DNA of 64,000 bases from Macrostomum hystrix (taxonomy: Eukaryota; Platyhelminthes; Macrostomidae). The notes under the pieces were generated by a model. That model ran no database searches. It saw only the letters and a list, made by a program, of their open reading frames with translations, and was not told the origin of the DNA. This document shows positions 25,926-37,300 of the stretch, in pieces. The stretch lies in contig CATNEN010000038.1 in the NCBI GenBank assembly GCA_950097015.1, positions 8,690,001 to 8,754,000 on the forward strand, given 5' to 3'. Made by a program: the position numbers and the translations under genes. Positions within the stretch are counted from its first letter, which is position 1. Every line of letters begins with the position of its first letter.

Positions 25926-27210
25926 ATACGAGGGTTGTGTCATAAATTCGCTGACACTGCAGATATCAAAGAAACAAAACAAAGACCAGCTAATTGTCAA
26001 CATTGCACTTCTCAACATAGTCACCCCCAAGCTGCACACATTTGTGCCATCTCTCTGGCAGCTTGCTGATGCACTGGGCGAAGAATTCGGTGGGGGTCCC
26101 TCGTACCCACTGGCTGATGGCCGAGCTGAGTGCAGAAAGGCTTCCATAGCGATGGCCACGAAGAGGCTCTTTCATTTTAGGGGGCCAGGTCAGGAGAATA
26201 GGCAGGGTGAGGCAGCAACTTGAAGCCTAGTCTCCTGATGACATCCATAGTTGCATTGCAGGTATGCGGCCTGGCGTTGTCCTGCTGCAGCACAATGCCC
26301 CTGGTGATCCTTCCCCGGCGCTCACTCTTGATCTTCTCACGCAGTCGTTCCAATATTTCACAGTAGTACTGGGCATTGATGGTTCTGCCTTCAGGTAGCT
26401 ACTCGATCAGCAAGATGCCTTCTCTGTCCCAGAACACGGTGGCCATGCGCTTACCTGCTGACTGCGCCGCCTTGGCCTTGACCGGTGGGGGTTCGTGAGT
26501 AGCCTTACAGACGCTGCTCTGCCGTTTCGTTTCTGGTTCGTAGAAGTGAAACCACGTTTCATCACCAGTCACCAGGTGGCCAAGAAAGTCGGGCTCGTTT
26601 TGATAGGCGTTGAGTAGGTGGCGGCACATCTGGACCCTCTCTTGCAGTTGGACAGGAGTCAGCAGTTTAGGGACCCATCGTGCAACAACTCGTGTCAAAT
26701 GCAGATGGTCGGAGATGATGCGATGAATGCTCTTCATTGGTATCTCCAACAAGTCCTCTAACTGCCTCAGGGTTGCTCCACGATCATCGTCCAGGGCATG
26801 CTGCACACGCTGGATGTTGTCACTGGAAGTGGATGACCGCGGTGCACCTGGGCGTGGAGCATCATCAACTGTTTCCCAGCCGTCCTCAAAGCGCTGCACC
26901 CACTTTGACACAGTTTGTTTCGAAGGTGCATCCTCGCTAAAGATTTGTAGCAGCTCGCGGTAAATATCAGCCTGCTTCTTCTGCTGCTTCCACAACGAAC
27001 AAATGACAGTGCGCTTGGTAGCTTCACTTTTCTCCATACTGGATAAAAGGGTGGTTTGAATCCCACTCGATTTCTGCCTTGTCTCAAAAGCCAGAGGGAA
27101 GATGATTACTCGTAGTAGTTGATTCATAGCAAATCTATGCATCTACAGGAGTAAACAGGTCAAATATCGATTGTTCATACAGCAAGATGCATATAGGTCT
27201 ATATACTCGT
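25926..27210 (-). mobile_element. Mariner-family transposon, inactive
   Basis: About 1.3 kb element carrying a minus-strand transposase. One end begins TACGAGGGTTGTGTCATAAA at about 25928; another mariner at 63544 starts with the same TACGAGGGT. The opposite end, near 27205, is ATACTCGTA, which matches only the outermost bases and may be damaged. Confidence 0.8.
25940..27037 (-). pseudogene. Mariner transposase with premature stop and frameshift
   Basis: DDE transposase of the mariner family, which cuts and pastes the element at TA sites. Starting at ATG 27037 it shows the N-terminal helix-turn-helix region, then the first catalytic Asp in VTGDETWFHFYEPETKRQS. A TAG at 26399-26401 interrupts the frame where the family has a Tyr before LPEG. 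Reading on in the same frame gives the second Asp (QQDNARPH) and third Asp (HPAYSPDLAP) at DD34D spacing. Just after that a small deletion shifts the frame, and the C-terminal part (MKEPLRG... WVRGTPTEFF) continues in another frame. All three Asp survive but no full-length protein can be made. Confidence 0.92.
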
Positions 27211-27223
27211 ATTAATAAGAGTT

Positions 27224-27755
27224 GAAAGACCAGTGGCGGCAAATGCCCACATTTTCATTTTTTCTGTATCTCCATAAGTCTTCAACCCATCACCATTAAT
27301 ACGAGGATCTAAAACACGGGCAAAAAGTTTCCGCTCTATTCGTTGAAAAAACCTCCAGTATCACAAAAGTCGGCATCGTCGAGATTTTCAACGATTCTCG
27401 CCGGGCCTCTGGTTGCAAAAACCACCGACAAATCAAAATTTTTGCACTTACAAGTTTTCATGTGTATCAATGTTAGGTATTAGTGTTGATATTGTACTTA
27501 TTATTTTATTGAATCAATATAGGTTACACAGAGGTTTATACTGAGCGATATTACTTGTCCTTGTCACCGGGATCTTCAGCGATAATCGTTGAAAACCTAG
27601 ACGATGCTCACTCAGACGGCTTTGAAAGTTAGTTTATCTTATCTTATGCAGCGGAAAATTTTGATTCAGATGGTGGAATTCCAGGGAAATCGGTCATTTA
27701 GTTTGGGAGCTATCGTGTCCCTGCAAAGGGGAAACAGCGTGGAATTTTAACTGTT
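27224..27755. mobile_element. Foldback MITE, copy 4
   Basis: Full-length copy (about 530 bp). The left arm has CGGCATCGTCGAGATTTTCA near 27371, the right arm the inverted AAAACCTAGACGATGC near 27592 and GAAATCGGTCATTTAGTTTG near 27687. Lies directly beside the mariner. Confidence 0.75.
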
Positions 27756-27952
27756 GATCGATCGATACAGACAATACAATATTAAGAAAACTTATCTAGA
27801 GCCGCGTCAAGATGTAGTTTTATACATTTATTAGCTCTTTAACAACTATTTTGTATTTGGCGAAGGTAAAATGGCAAAGAAGCTATAGGCTAACTCAGAG
27901 CCTTTGTTAATGAGCGGATTAAAATATGTTAGCGCGACTGCCAAAAGTAAGT

Positions 27953-27958
27953 TTTATT
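27953..27958 (-). terminator. Candidate poly(A) signal of the first MATE gene
   Basis: AATAAA on the minus strand, 71-76 bases beyond the stop codon at 28029. Confidence 0.55.
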
Positions 27959-28028
27959 CTACTACATTTGATCAATACATGAGTTTACTGCAAGTTTTTT
28001 ATGAACTTTACGCAAACTGAATTGTCGG

Positions 28029-31000
28029 TTACCATAGAAACGGGCTGGTGACATCACCAGGCGATGCGGGGTTGGTGGTGGTGAAGTTTCCAGCAGCCTC
28101 TGTACTGTTAGACCATCTGTGGTGCACTTCTGGTTCGGGCACCGTCACTCGGATCACCACGGCCAGGATAATGTACACAATAAGCAGGATGGCTGCCGGG
28201 ATCTTAGACTTCAGCACTCGCCACACTGAGATTCTCTTGCTGTCTGAGGCTGAGCCCACCACGATGGAGCTTTCAGGCACCAGTTGGTCAAAGGTGCGCT
28301 GTGAGCGGCCCGCCAGGATGGCTATGAGAGGCGGATGTTAAATTTAAAGTTCAAAATTCTTCTAAGCACTTTAAGTTGTAATTTCGATTCAAATAAGAAA
28401 GTCACGGTGAGTACATCAAGTTCTTTAGCAGCCACTTGCTTCGCTAACAATCAACTCACGCCTGGTCTCGTCGTGCGTCATGAAGCCCTCGATGTCCGTC
28501 TCTCTCTCAGCGGAGCCGGAGACTTTCTTGGAAACGCCGGTCCAGTCCAGCCTCACGGCGATGACCAAGCCGAGAACATTCCAGGCGACGGAAGCAATGA
28601 GGTAGCCAGACCATAGGCCCAGAACTCCCAGATTAGCGGCGAAGGTCAGGCTGAGGCCGATGGGGTGCCCGATGAACCACAGGGACACCAGAGCGATCAC
28701 CACGCACGTGTTGTGGTAGTTGCAGCCGCGCAGCGCTGCGATGTGGCCCCACGCTGACGCGATGACGAACACGTAGGGAATCACGAAGTAGATGATTGTG
28801 CCAAACACTTCAGTTGTCTCTTCGTCTGCAGAGAAGATCTTCGGAATGATATCTTTGAGGCCCAGCAGGACTAGAGCTTCGATGAGACCGATAAGGCCTG
28901 AAAATGTGTGTCATGCTTTCTTTGTTAATTTGAGCCACAATCACGTACTTTAGTCGAAAGAAAAACGATTGAAAATCCTTTTGAATTAGTTTTCGGGCGG
29001 TTCAAATTAGTGATTCAGAAACACCAGTTTAACGGAAAAGCTTCAACGCGTCTCGTATAATGCGTAAGCAATTCTGTAAGAAGAGGCGCTGCAGAGTCGT
29101 TACAGAATCGCTTCTGCCGCTGGAGGGACATTCAAATCGTTAGAGAAACGTTTGAGTTACTATTTTTAAGAGAAGCAGTGAGAAACCCAATTTATGGAGA
29201 CTATACCATTACGACCAGTCTGAATAGTACAATAAAATATACTTAGACAATTAGCAAATAGTAAGTTCTAACTGGTAAAGCAAGCACGTTAAGGCACACG
29301 AAAATGTCAATAATGTGTCCGCATACAGCATATTTACGAAACAACATATTTGTCAGATCAACTTCAGTGAGTTGCAGGAGCTGTTGCTAAGAGTCAATTC
29401 TAGACGAGAATTTTCCAAAGGGAATTTATCTATAAAAATATTCCCATTGAAATCTTACAGTTAACATTTTGTTAAACTGTTTTTTTATCTGTAGGAATTT
29501 TCGAGCTCCCGTGAAAGCTCACATAAACTTGTCATGTCTTTGATCCTCACCCAGGAGTGCCAGAATGACTCGGTAAACCTGCTTGCCCTTGACATAGTTG
29601 GCGGCGCCCATGTAGCGCCCGATGCGGGTGATGGCCGCTGAGCCTGCGCCGACGCACGGCTGCAGGGTGACGATGAACAGCTGGAACACGATGCCCTGAG
29701 CAGCCAGCTCGGCCTTGCCCAGCGAGCCGGCAACGAAGGTGCCCATCTCAGAGGAGGAGACAAACACCAGCTGGTTAGCAATGGACGGGAACAGGTTGAA
29801 GTAGTACTCGCGCCACTGCAGGAAGCACCGCATGGACCAGCCTTGGGTTGATAAAAGTTTTTTGAGTAAGAATCAGAAAGTTATACAGAGTGCTATAACG
29901 AGTACTATAAAGGTAATAGTACTGACAAAGTTGTAAACCCTCACCTGGCCAGGTGTCCTTGTGAACCTTGCTTATCAGCATATAAGACGTCATCATGATA
30001 GGAAGGAGGCACAGCGAGCAACAGAGACCCACAGCAGCTCCGCTGAGAAAAAAATTATCATTTAAGCTGAAGCTAGTAACTTGTATACGTAAGAGGGTGG
30101 GTGCCTCTCGCGCCAAGGTCCCTGAGCTCGATTCCGCGGCGAGGCCATATTTATTTAGGGCGCAGCCGCCGAAAGAATGGCTTGTCGTGCAATTTACGCC
30201 GTTGGGGGCCAGCCACCAAGGCAATAGTGAAGGTGTATACAGTGCCTGACGATAAGAAATTCAGGGCAGATGTACACACCTCTGTGAGCGTGTGCCTGTG
30301 TACAGTATCTGTGCCATTGCCCACAGCCCTCCTGCGAATAATAACATTATTATTGTTATAAAAATGTATGATAATTAAATCATTTAAATTTTCGGAAATA
30401 AATCTGTCCTCACTTCACACCGAGTCCCATCTGGAAGACGAACAAGGCCTCCAGTCCCAGACAGACCAGCAGGGCAGTCAGGTGCATGAACAGGGTAGGG
30501 AACACGCGCTGCATGCAGTCCATGTAGGCCATCTGTACTCTGTAGATAAGGATGCACAGGCAGCCGGGCATCAGAATGGTGATGAAGGTCTGGGAGCCAC
30601 TGGAGGTGCAAAGGGGTAAAGGCAATTTTTTATCTGATCAAGTCTGTCGAGCTGTAATGACAAGTCGGCGTGGCGTCTCTTAATAACAATGTAACTAACA
30701 AGGGGGAATTCTCCCTGACAATTTTTGTGCTGCACACGAACGGAGCAACGCAAGCACACGAAACTCAAGAACACGGGCCAACTTTCTGCTGCGCATCTAC
30801 TGAAACAAGAATCAAGTTGCCAGCCCTTCAGCCGTCGAGATATTCAACGGTCCTGGCCGAAGGTATGATTTTTCCCATAAGAGCTTGTGTTCTCGTATTT
30901 CACACAGACGCAGCAGCTCCGTCTGGATTAAGGTAGGTGATCACCGAAGTCGGAGATGATGCAGGCACATTCGGGCGACGTGCTTATAAGTTTAAAGGCC

Positions 31001-33585
31001 TGGCAAGTATAGGGCCTTCGGCCAGAACTGCTGAATATCTCGATTGTCTGAAGGGCTGGCGACTTGGTTATTATTCAGAAGTTGTGTAACAAAAATTTGG
31101 CCCTTGTTCTTGAGTTTCATGCGCTTGCCTTGCTACGTTCGGGTGCACCCTTGATAAAAAAACGGGCGTCAAAATGGCTTGGTAGTCCTACTTTTAAAAG
31201 CGAACGCATGGTTCTTCGTCTCTGTTACTCACAGAGCAATCTCGGGATCCTGTCCGATGAGTACCAGCAGCTTGGCGCAGTTGATGGCCAGTCCGCAGCT
31301 GATTATCCACATGCACACGGCCGCCGTGAGGGCTGCGTTGGGTAAGTGTTTCAACTGTGTACTCTGGTTCAAATAAGGACGTGTTGTCGAGTTTGGTTGC
31401 GACTCAGTTTTCGGCGTTCGTTTAAATTTAAATTCTGGTTTCGGGTTTGGTCTGCGCTTTAGGTTTGATTTCGGCTGTGCTTTCGGGTTTGGTTTCGGCT
31501 GTGTTTTCGGGTTTGGTTTCGGTTGTGCTTTCGGGTTTGGTTTCGGCTGTGTTTTCGGGTTTGGTTTCGGCTGTGCTTTCGGGTTTGGTTTCGGCTGTGT
31601 TTTCGGGTTTGGTTTCGGCTGTGTTTTCGGGTTTGGTTTCGGCTGTGTTTTCGGGTTTGGTTTCGGCTGTGCTTTCGGGTTTGGTTTCGGCTGTGTTTTC
31701 GGGTTTGGTTTCGGCTGTGTTTTCGGGTTTGGTTTCGGCTGTGTTTTCGGGTTTGACTTCGGCATTTTCGGGGTGGCCAAAAACTTTAAATCGATTTAAA
31801 TGGATTTCGCTATTAGTTATTTCATCTGTTCCTATTGATTCCTCGGATAGCTTTGAGTCGTTGCCATTAGGTCTGGAGCTTACATCTCTGCACAATGATG
31901 CCTGCCCGTTGCTTCTTGGTACTGCCCAGCGCCTGGGAGAGAAACGTCAAGCAGGACCAGCGAAGACCGTTCTCAACTGGCACCACCACGAGTTGGAACA
32001 CCTGCGCGGTTTTACGGGAGAATTTCAAATTGTGCCTGTTCTAGGAAATCTTTAAGGTTGGCGGCCAACGCTGCAAGTCCACTCTGCACTAATATTTCAG
32101 TATCATCTTACGCTATTGTACCACAATGTGTTCTTATTCTAGGTTTTCATCAGCGCCGACTCACCGAGACTGCCAGGCTAGCAATGTCGAGCGCTTCAAT
32201 GCCAAGAGTGCCGCAGAAGGCCAGGGTGGCAGGGTACATCAGTGCGTAGAACAGCACAGACACGGACTGCGAGATGAGGTGGGGAGGACATGTTAAGGGT
32301 CAGCCAGGGGGCCGGTGGCAGAGTGGTTAACGCTTTTGCCTCTCGTACCATGGTCCACGGCGAGGCCACATTTATTTGGGGCCCAGCCTCCGAGAAAAGG
32401 CTTGGAGGCATGTCGTGCAATTTACGTCCTTGAGGCCCAACCTCCAAGGCACAGTGAAGCGTACACTGCCTGACAATGAGAAATTCAGGGCAGATGTACA
32501 CACCTGTGTGAGCGTGTGCCTGCGTACAGTATCTGTGTGCGTGTGTGCTCAGGAGTCAGCGAAATGGGCAGAACTGCCTCCTCGCTGACTGCGAGTCTAT
32601 TGTCACCAAATGATGTGCCACTGCCTGCAGCCCTCCTGCAGGCAATATAAGGGTCAGCCATTATTAATGCTAGACCTTGGACTAATTGATTAACAGTTGA
32701 AAGACGACACCATTTCCCCCACCAGGGAAAAATTTCCGCCCTTTACGATGCGGACTTTCAAGCCGTCCGACGTCATCATCGTCGTAATGTTCATCAATTC
32801 TTGTCGAAGATCATGGTGACAAGGACAACTGACATCGTTCTGTATAAACCACTGCCTCTATGGTAGTGGTAGTGGAATCCATATTGGTTAAATAATATAG
32901 TTATTATAAATACAAGTGTATAATCAATACAATTTATTCATCAATATTAGCCGACATGGCCGACATTTCATTAGATGATGAAACCTGTGAGCAGAAAGGT
33001 TATTTCTATATTAGTGGTTTTTGCCACCTGACAAAAATCATTGAATATCATGACGATGCCAATGATTTGTGATTCTGGAAGGTTTTTCCTTGAATATTGT
33101 GAAAAATTCTAGCCTTTGTTCTGATTTTTCATGGCGATTGGTTGAATATTTGAGTAAATACAGAAAAATGTGGCTATTTGACTACCCCGCAGTCTTTCTA
33201 CTTTTAAATACCTGAAGACAAGCCCATTGCTAGTGTCTATAATTTCGACTTTCGATCTCAAAATCCTAAATAGATGTACCGTGTCATTTAAGTGAGCCTG
33301 TGGCTAAATTGTTTAGAGCTTTGAACTTTATCTCTGACCGAGAGGTCACGAGTTCGAATCCCACATGATGAATTTCACGCACTGAAAGCGCACACTTCTA
33401 AAAATCTTCACACTAGCCATGGCTGTACAAACGTCCTTAGTCAGCTTGGTGTATTTTTTACTAATTTATAGAACTGCTAAGTGTGGAGATATCTCTATGT
33501 GGCGATGTTAATTACTCACCATAGGCCATCCGAGTTTGAGCAGAGTGATCAGCTCAAACTTGTATTCGCTCCAATCGACTCCCAT
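28029..33585 (-). CDS. MATE (SLC47-type) transporter A
   Basis: Multidrug and toxin extrusion transporter: proton-coupled export of organic cations, in animals usually at the plasma membrane. Exons 33585-33520, 32266-32165, 32001-31884, 31332-31233, 30599-30414, 30042-29945, 29841-29551, 28897-28460 and 28321-28029 carry phase throughout, giving 563 residues (human MATE1 has 570). The start is MGVDWSEYKFELITLLKLGW. Multiple hydrophobic helices follow; landmarks are SQALGS...AGIIVQR (first half), SSSEMGTFVAG and IGRYMGAAN, then LRGCNYH, IGHPIGL and LGLWSGYLI (second half), matching SLC47 order. The last exon has one more hydrophobic helix and a short Asn/Thr-rich tail. The exon structure is the same as in the neighbour at 34358-40564, so the two are tandem duplicates. 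Introns hold SINEs, foldbacks and a minisatellite. Confidence 0.95.
30085..30360 (+). mobile_element. SINE copy, head partly deleted
   Basis: In MATE A intron 5. Begins GCCTCTCGCGCCAAGGTCC, with B-box-like GAGCTCGATTCC and the full body, ending in an AATAATAACATTATTATT tail. Confidence 0.85.
30808..31070. mobile_element. Second foldback element (about 260 bp) with long inverted ends
   Basis: In MATE A intron 4. The left end reads GCCAGCCCTTCAG...CGAGATATTCAACGG...CTGGCCGAAGG, and the right end is its inverse (CCTTCGGCCAG...GAATATCTCG...CTGAAGGGCTGG), about 50 bp per arm. The inner GATATTC motif resembles the other foldback family, so they may be related. Confidence 0.8.
31443..31757. repeat. 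24-bp minisatellite in MATE A intron 3
   Basis: About 13 copies of a 24-bp unit alternating GTGTTTTCGGGTTTGGTTTC and GTGCTTTCGGGTTTGGTTTC. Open frames on both strands are artefacts of the unit. Confidence 0.95.
32303..32650 (+). mobile_element. tRNA-derived SINE, full-length copy
   Basis: In MATE A intron 1. The head GGTGGCAGAGTGGTTAACGC is a good pol III A box and is followed by a B-box-like region and the shared body, ending with CTGCAGCCCTCCTGCAGGCA. One of the best-preserved copies. Confidence 0.88.
32690..33210. mobile_element. Foldback MITE, copy 5 (inverted relative to copy 1)
   Basis: Begins TTAACAGTTGAAAGACGACA and ends GCAGTCTTTCTACTTTTAAA. Inner arms hold CATCATCGTCGTAATGTTCA near 32775 and TTGAATATCATGACGATGCC near 33041. 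In MATE A intron 1. Confidence 0.72.
33295..33365 (+). mobile_element. tRNA-like SINE head of another type
   Basis: GTGGCTAAATTGTTTAGAGC followed by GAGTTCGAATCCCAC at A-box/B-box spacing. The fold looks too decayed for a tRNA gene, so it is probably a second tRNA-derived SINE family. Confidence 0.4.
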
Positions 33586-34357
33586 CGCGCTGAGGACCTG
33601 TTTAACTTGGAGTTCTTCGTGTTCTCTGTGTCTAGTTGGATTCAACTCACCTTTGAGCAACAGTCGCAGGTAGCTCTCTGATCCGGTTAAGGCCCGTTAA
33701 AAACTGGACACAGCAGCTACAAGACTGACGCCATTCAGCTGCAGCTGTTATCGGAGCGGCGCTGACACACGCTTGTCTCCGTGTACATTAGCCTAGTGAG
33801 AGTGAAGCCTGCCGATAAGGCCGCTAGCTATTTTTACATTCCAAACTTAATTATGAAATAAATGAACGCACGCCTGTGTTTTCATATTTTGAAAATTTCT
33901 ATCTAGGCGTAAATTTGAAGAGTAAATACTTTTCTCGCTCGTGCAGTACACTCAATGTGCAACTACGTAAATCTAGTCGACCCAATCAACATACCCCCCA
34001 TGGCGCTATTCAGCTAATGTACTTTGGACTGACACCAACATCTAGTGCCCCAGCGAGTTCATTTCAATCTTTATTTAAATTAATATTAAAAAGAAATAAA
34101 CAATATAACAATAGCCCGCCCATTGTTTAAAATAAATTATACCTGAAAGATGTCTCGGAAGCATTATTTCTGAAGACTATCTGCAAACTTCTCGATACTC
34201 GAGAAGTTGCTTTTCGATACCACTCATAGCTAAGTTTATCATCTAAATAAGTTTTGACGAATCATTTTAAAACCGTTTAAAACAATGGACTGTGCAGGAT
34301 AACTCTGACGTTTGGCTTTAGAAGCCGCTACTTTGCTGACTACCACAGCAACGCGTT
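33586..34357. other. Spacer between the two MATE genes
   Basis: AT-rich sequence holding the presumed promoter of MATE A and the 3' flank of MATE B. An AATAAA on the minus strand at 34070-34075, about 285 bases past the MATE B stop, may be its poly(A) signal. Nothing else recognised. Confidence 0.5.
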
Positions 34358-37300
34358 TCATCTGGCGAAGGGCGTGAAGCCTCCATCAGACTCAGTGCTG
34401 TTCGAGCCGCCATGGTGCATCTCGGGTTCCGGCACCGTCACCCTGATCACCACCGCCAGAATAATGTACGCTAGCAGCAGGACGACTGCCGGAATCTTGG
34501 ACTTCAACACTCGCAGCACTGAAATTCGCTTGCCATCAGAGGCCAGACCTTCGTCGGCTGTGGCCTCCGGCACCAGCTCCTCCACCGGAGGTCTACTCAT
34601 GATGGCTGAGGGAGAAAACGTGTTAGTTCACTTTTAGAACTTAACTTAGCCTCTCATAATTCAAGCTGCGATGTTTTGTACAGTCCTTTAAACATGGAGT
34701 GTCGGACTCACGACTGAAAGGTCGGGTGTTCGATCCCCCGACTCACCTGGAACAATTTTTTCCTTTAGCGAGACACTTTAGCTCTGCATGGCTTAAGTTC
34801 ACGCCCAACAGTTAAATGGGTTCCAGCATTAGCTAGGGTATGTATTTGGTCATTGTATGCGACGACTGCTACAGTAGAAGTGCACAATGTTCTGGATTCA
34901 TCCGAAAACTGTTAAAGGTAGCTTTTTATTCTTATCCGTCCATTATGAGCCATAAACCAGCTACAGTTTTACTACTTCAGTATGTCATGCAGGTGAGGTT
35001 GTTCTGTTTGATAGAAGAATTATTTTTTAATCATTTTAGAGACCATAATCAGTGCTCTCATATCTCATATCTCATAATAGATAAATTAGGATAATAAACA
35101 TCTATTGTACTACTATCTCTACTGATAGTAGCACTTGTTTTCCTGATGCACTATTCTAAACGCAATATGCCAGCACTCACGCCTAGCCTCGTCCAGGGTC
35201 ATGAAGCCTTCCACGTCGGTCTCCATTTCAGCGGAGCCGGAGACTTTCTTGGAAACGCCAGTCCAGTCCAGCCTCACGGCGATCACGAAGCTGATCAAGT
35301 TCCAAGCAGCAGACCCGATCAGGTAGCCAGACCACAGGCCCACCATGCCCAGACCAGCGGCGAAGGTCATGCTGAGGCCGATGGGGTGCCCGATGCACCA
35401 CAGGGACACCACGGCGATCACCACGCAGGTATTGTGGTAGTTGCAGCCACGCAGGGTGGCGATGTGGCCCCAGGATGAGGCAAAGACAAACACGTAGGGA
35501 ATCACGAAGTAGATGATTGTGCCGAACACTTCAGTTGTCTCTGCATCTGCTGAGAAGATCTTTGGAATGACGTCTTTGAAACCGAGCAGCAGTAGGGCTT
35601 CAATGACGCCGACGAAAGCTGAAGTTTGGCAGATATTGCGCTGCTCAAGTGACTTTTTTTATACCAATCAGATAGTCCGATTGACACACTATCAACTCAC
35701 CCAGCAGGGAAAGAATGACTCGATAGACCTGCTTGGCCTTCAAATAGTTGGCGGCGCCCATGTAGCGCCCGATGCGAGCGACGGCCGCTGAGCCACCGCC
35801 GACGCACGGCTGCATAGTGACGATGAACATCTGGAAGATGATGCCCTGAGCAGCCAGCTCGGCCTTGCCCAGTGCGCCGGCAACGAAGGTGCCCAGCTCA
35901 GAGGAGGAGACAAACACCAGCTGGTTAGCAATGGACGGGAACAGGTTGAAGTAGAACTCGCGCCACTGCAGGAAGCACCGCATGGACCAGCCTGTCAGAT
36001 GCGGTAAAATTCATGGCGTTCTTTAGTTTAGAATAGTGAAACTCGATGACTCTGAGAAAACGGCTCAGAAGAATGCAGTTTGAGAAGCTGAATTTAAGCA
36101 CCTAAATGCGCAACACTGACCTGGCCAGGTGTCTTTGTAAACCTTGCTGATTAGCATGTACGCGATCATCATGATGGGTAAGAGGCACAGTGAGCAGCAG
36201 AGACCCACAGCCGCTCCGCTGATGGAAAAGATTAAGGAGCAAATGAAACAAATTAATCCCAAAGTCTATGATCCCAAAGTCTCTGATCCCAAGGTCTCTG
36301 ATCCCAAGGTCTCTGATCCCAAGGTCTCTGATCCCAAGGTCTCTGATCCCAAGGTCTCTGATCCCAAGGTCTCTGATCCCAAGGTCTCTGATCCCAAGGT
36401 CTCTGATCCCAAGGTCTCTGATCCCAAGGTCTCTGATCCCAAGGTCTCTGATCCCAAGGTCTCTGATCCCAAGGTCTCTGATCCCAAGGTCTCTGATCCC
36501 AAGGTCTCTGATCCCAAGGTCTCTGATCCCAAGGTCTCTGATCCCAAGGTCTCTGATCCCAAGGTCTCTGATCCCAAGGTCTCTGATCCCAAGGTCTCTG
36601 ATCCCAAGGTCTCTGATCCCAAGGTCTCTGATCCCAAGGTCTCTGATCCCAAGGTCTCTGATCCCAAGGTCTCTGATCCCAAGGTCTCTGATCCCAAGGT
36701 CTCTGATCCCAAGGTCTCTGATCCCAAGGTCTCTGATCCCAAGGTCTCTGATCCCAAGGTCTCTGATCCCAAGGTCTCTGATCCCAAGGTCTCTGATCCC
36801 AAGGTCTCTGATCCCAAGGTCTCTGATCCCAAGGTCTCTGATCCCAAGGTCTCTGATCCCAAGGTCTCTGATCCCAAGGTCTCTGATCCCAAGGTCTCTG
36901 ATCCCAAGGTCTCTGATCCCAAGGTCTCTGATCCCAAGGTCTCTGATCCCAAGGTCTCTGATCCCAAGGTCTCTGATCCCAAGGTCTCTGATCCCAAGGT
37001 CTCTGATCCCAAGGTCTCTGATCCCAAGGTCTCTGATCCCTTCGCTCACTTGACGCCGAGTCCCATCTGTAGCACGAACAATGCCTGCAGCCCCAGGCAG
37101 ACGAGAAGGGAAGCCAGGTGCATGAACAGGGTGGGGAAGACGCGCTGCAAGCAGTCTGTGTAGGCCACCAGCACTCGGTAGACCAGTACACACAGGCAGC
37201 CGGGCATCAGGATTGTGATGAAGGTCTGAGAACCGCTGGACAGGTGGTATTCGAAAAGTTGACCGGTACGAAGGCATTATGATAGTAAAATGCATGCTCC

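Noticed and set aside
33295-33365. Functional tRNA gene
   Set aside because: A/B-box-like words are present but acceptor and anticodon stems do not pair convincingly; more likely a SINE head.
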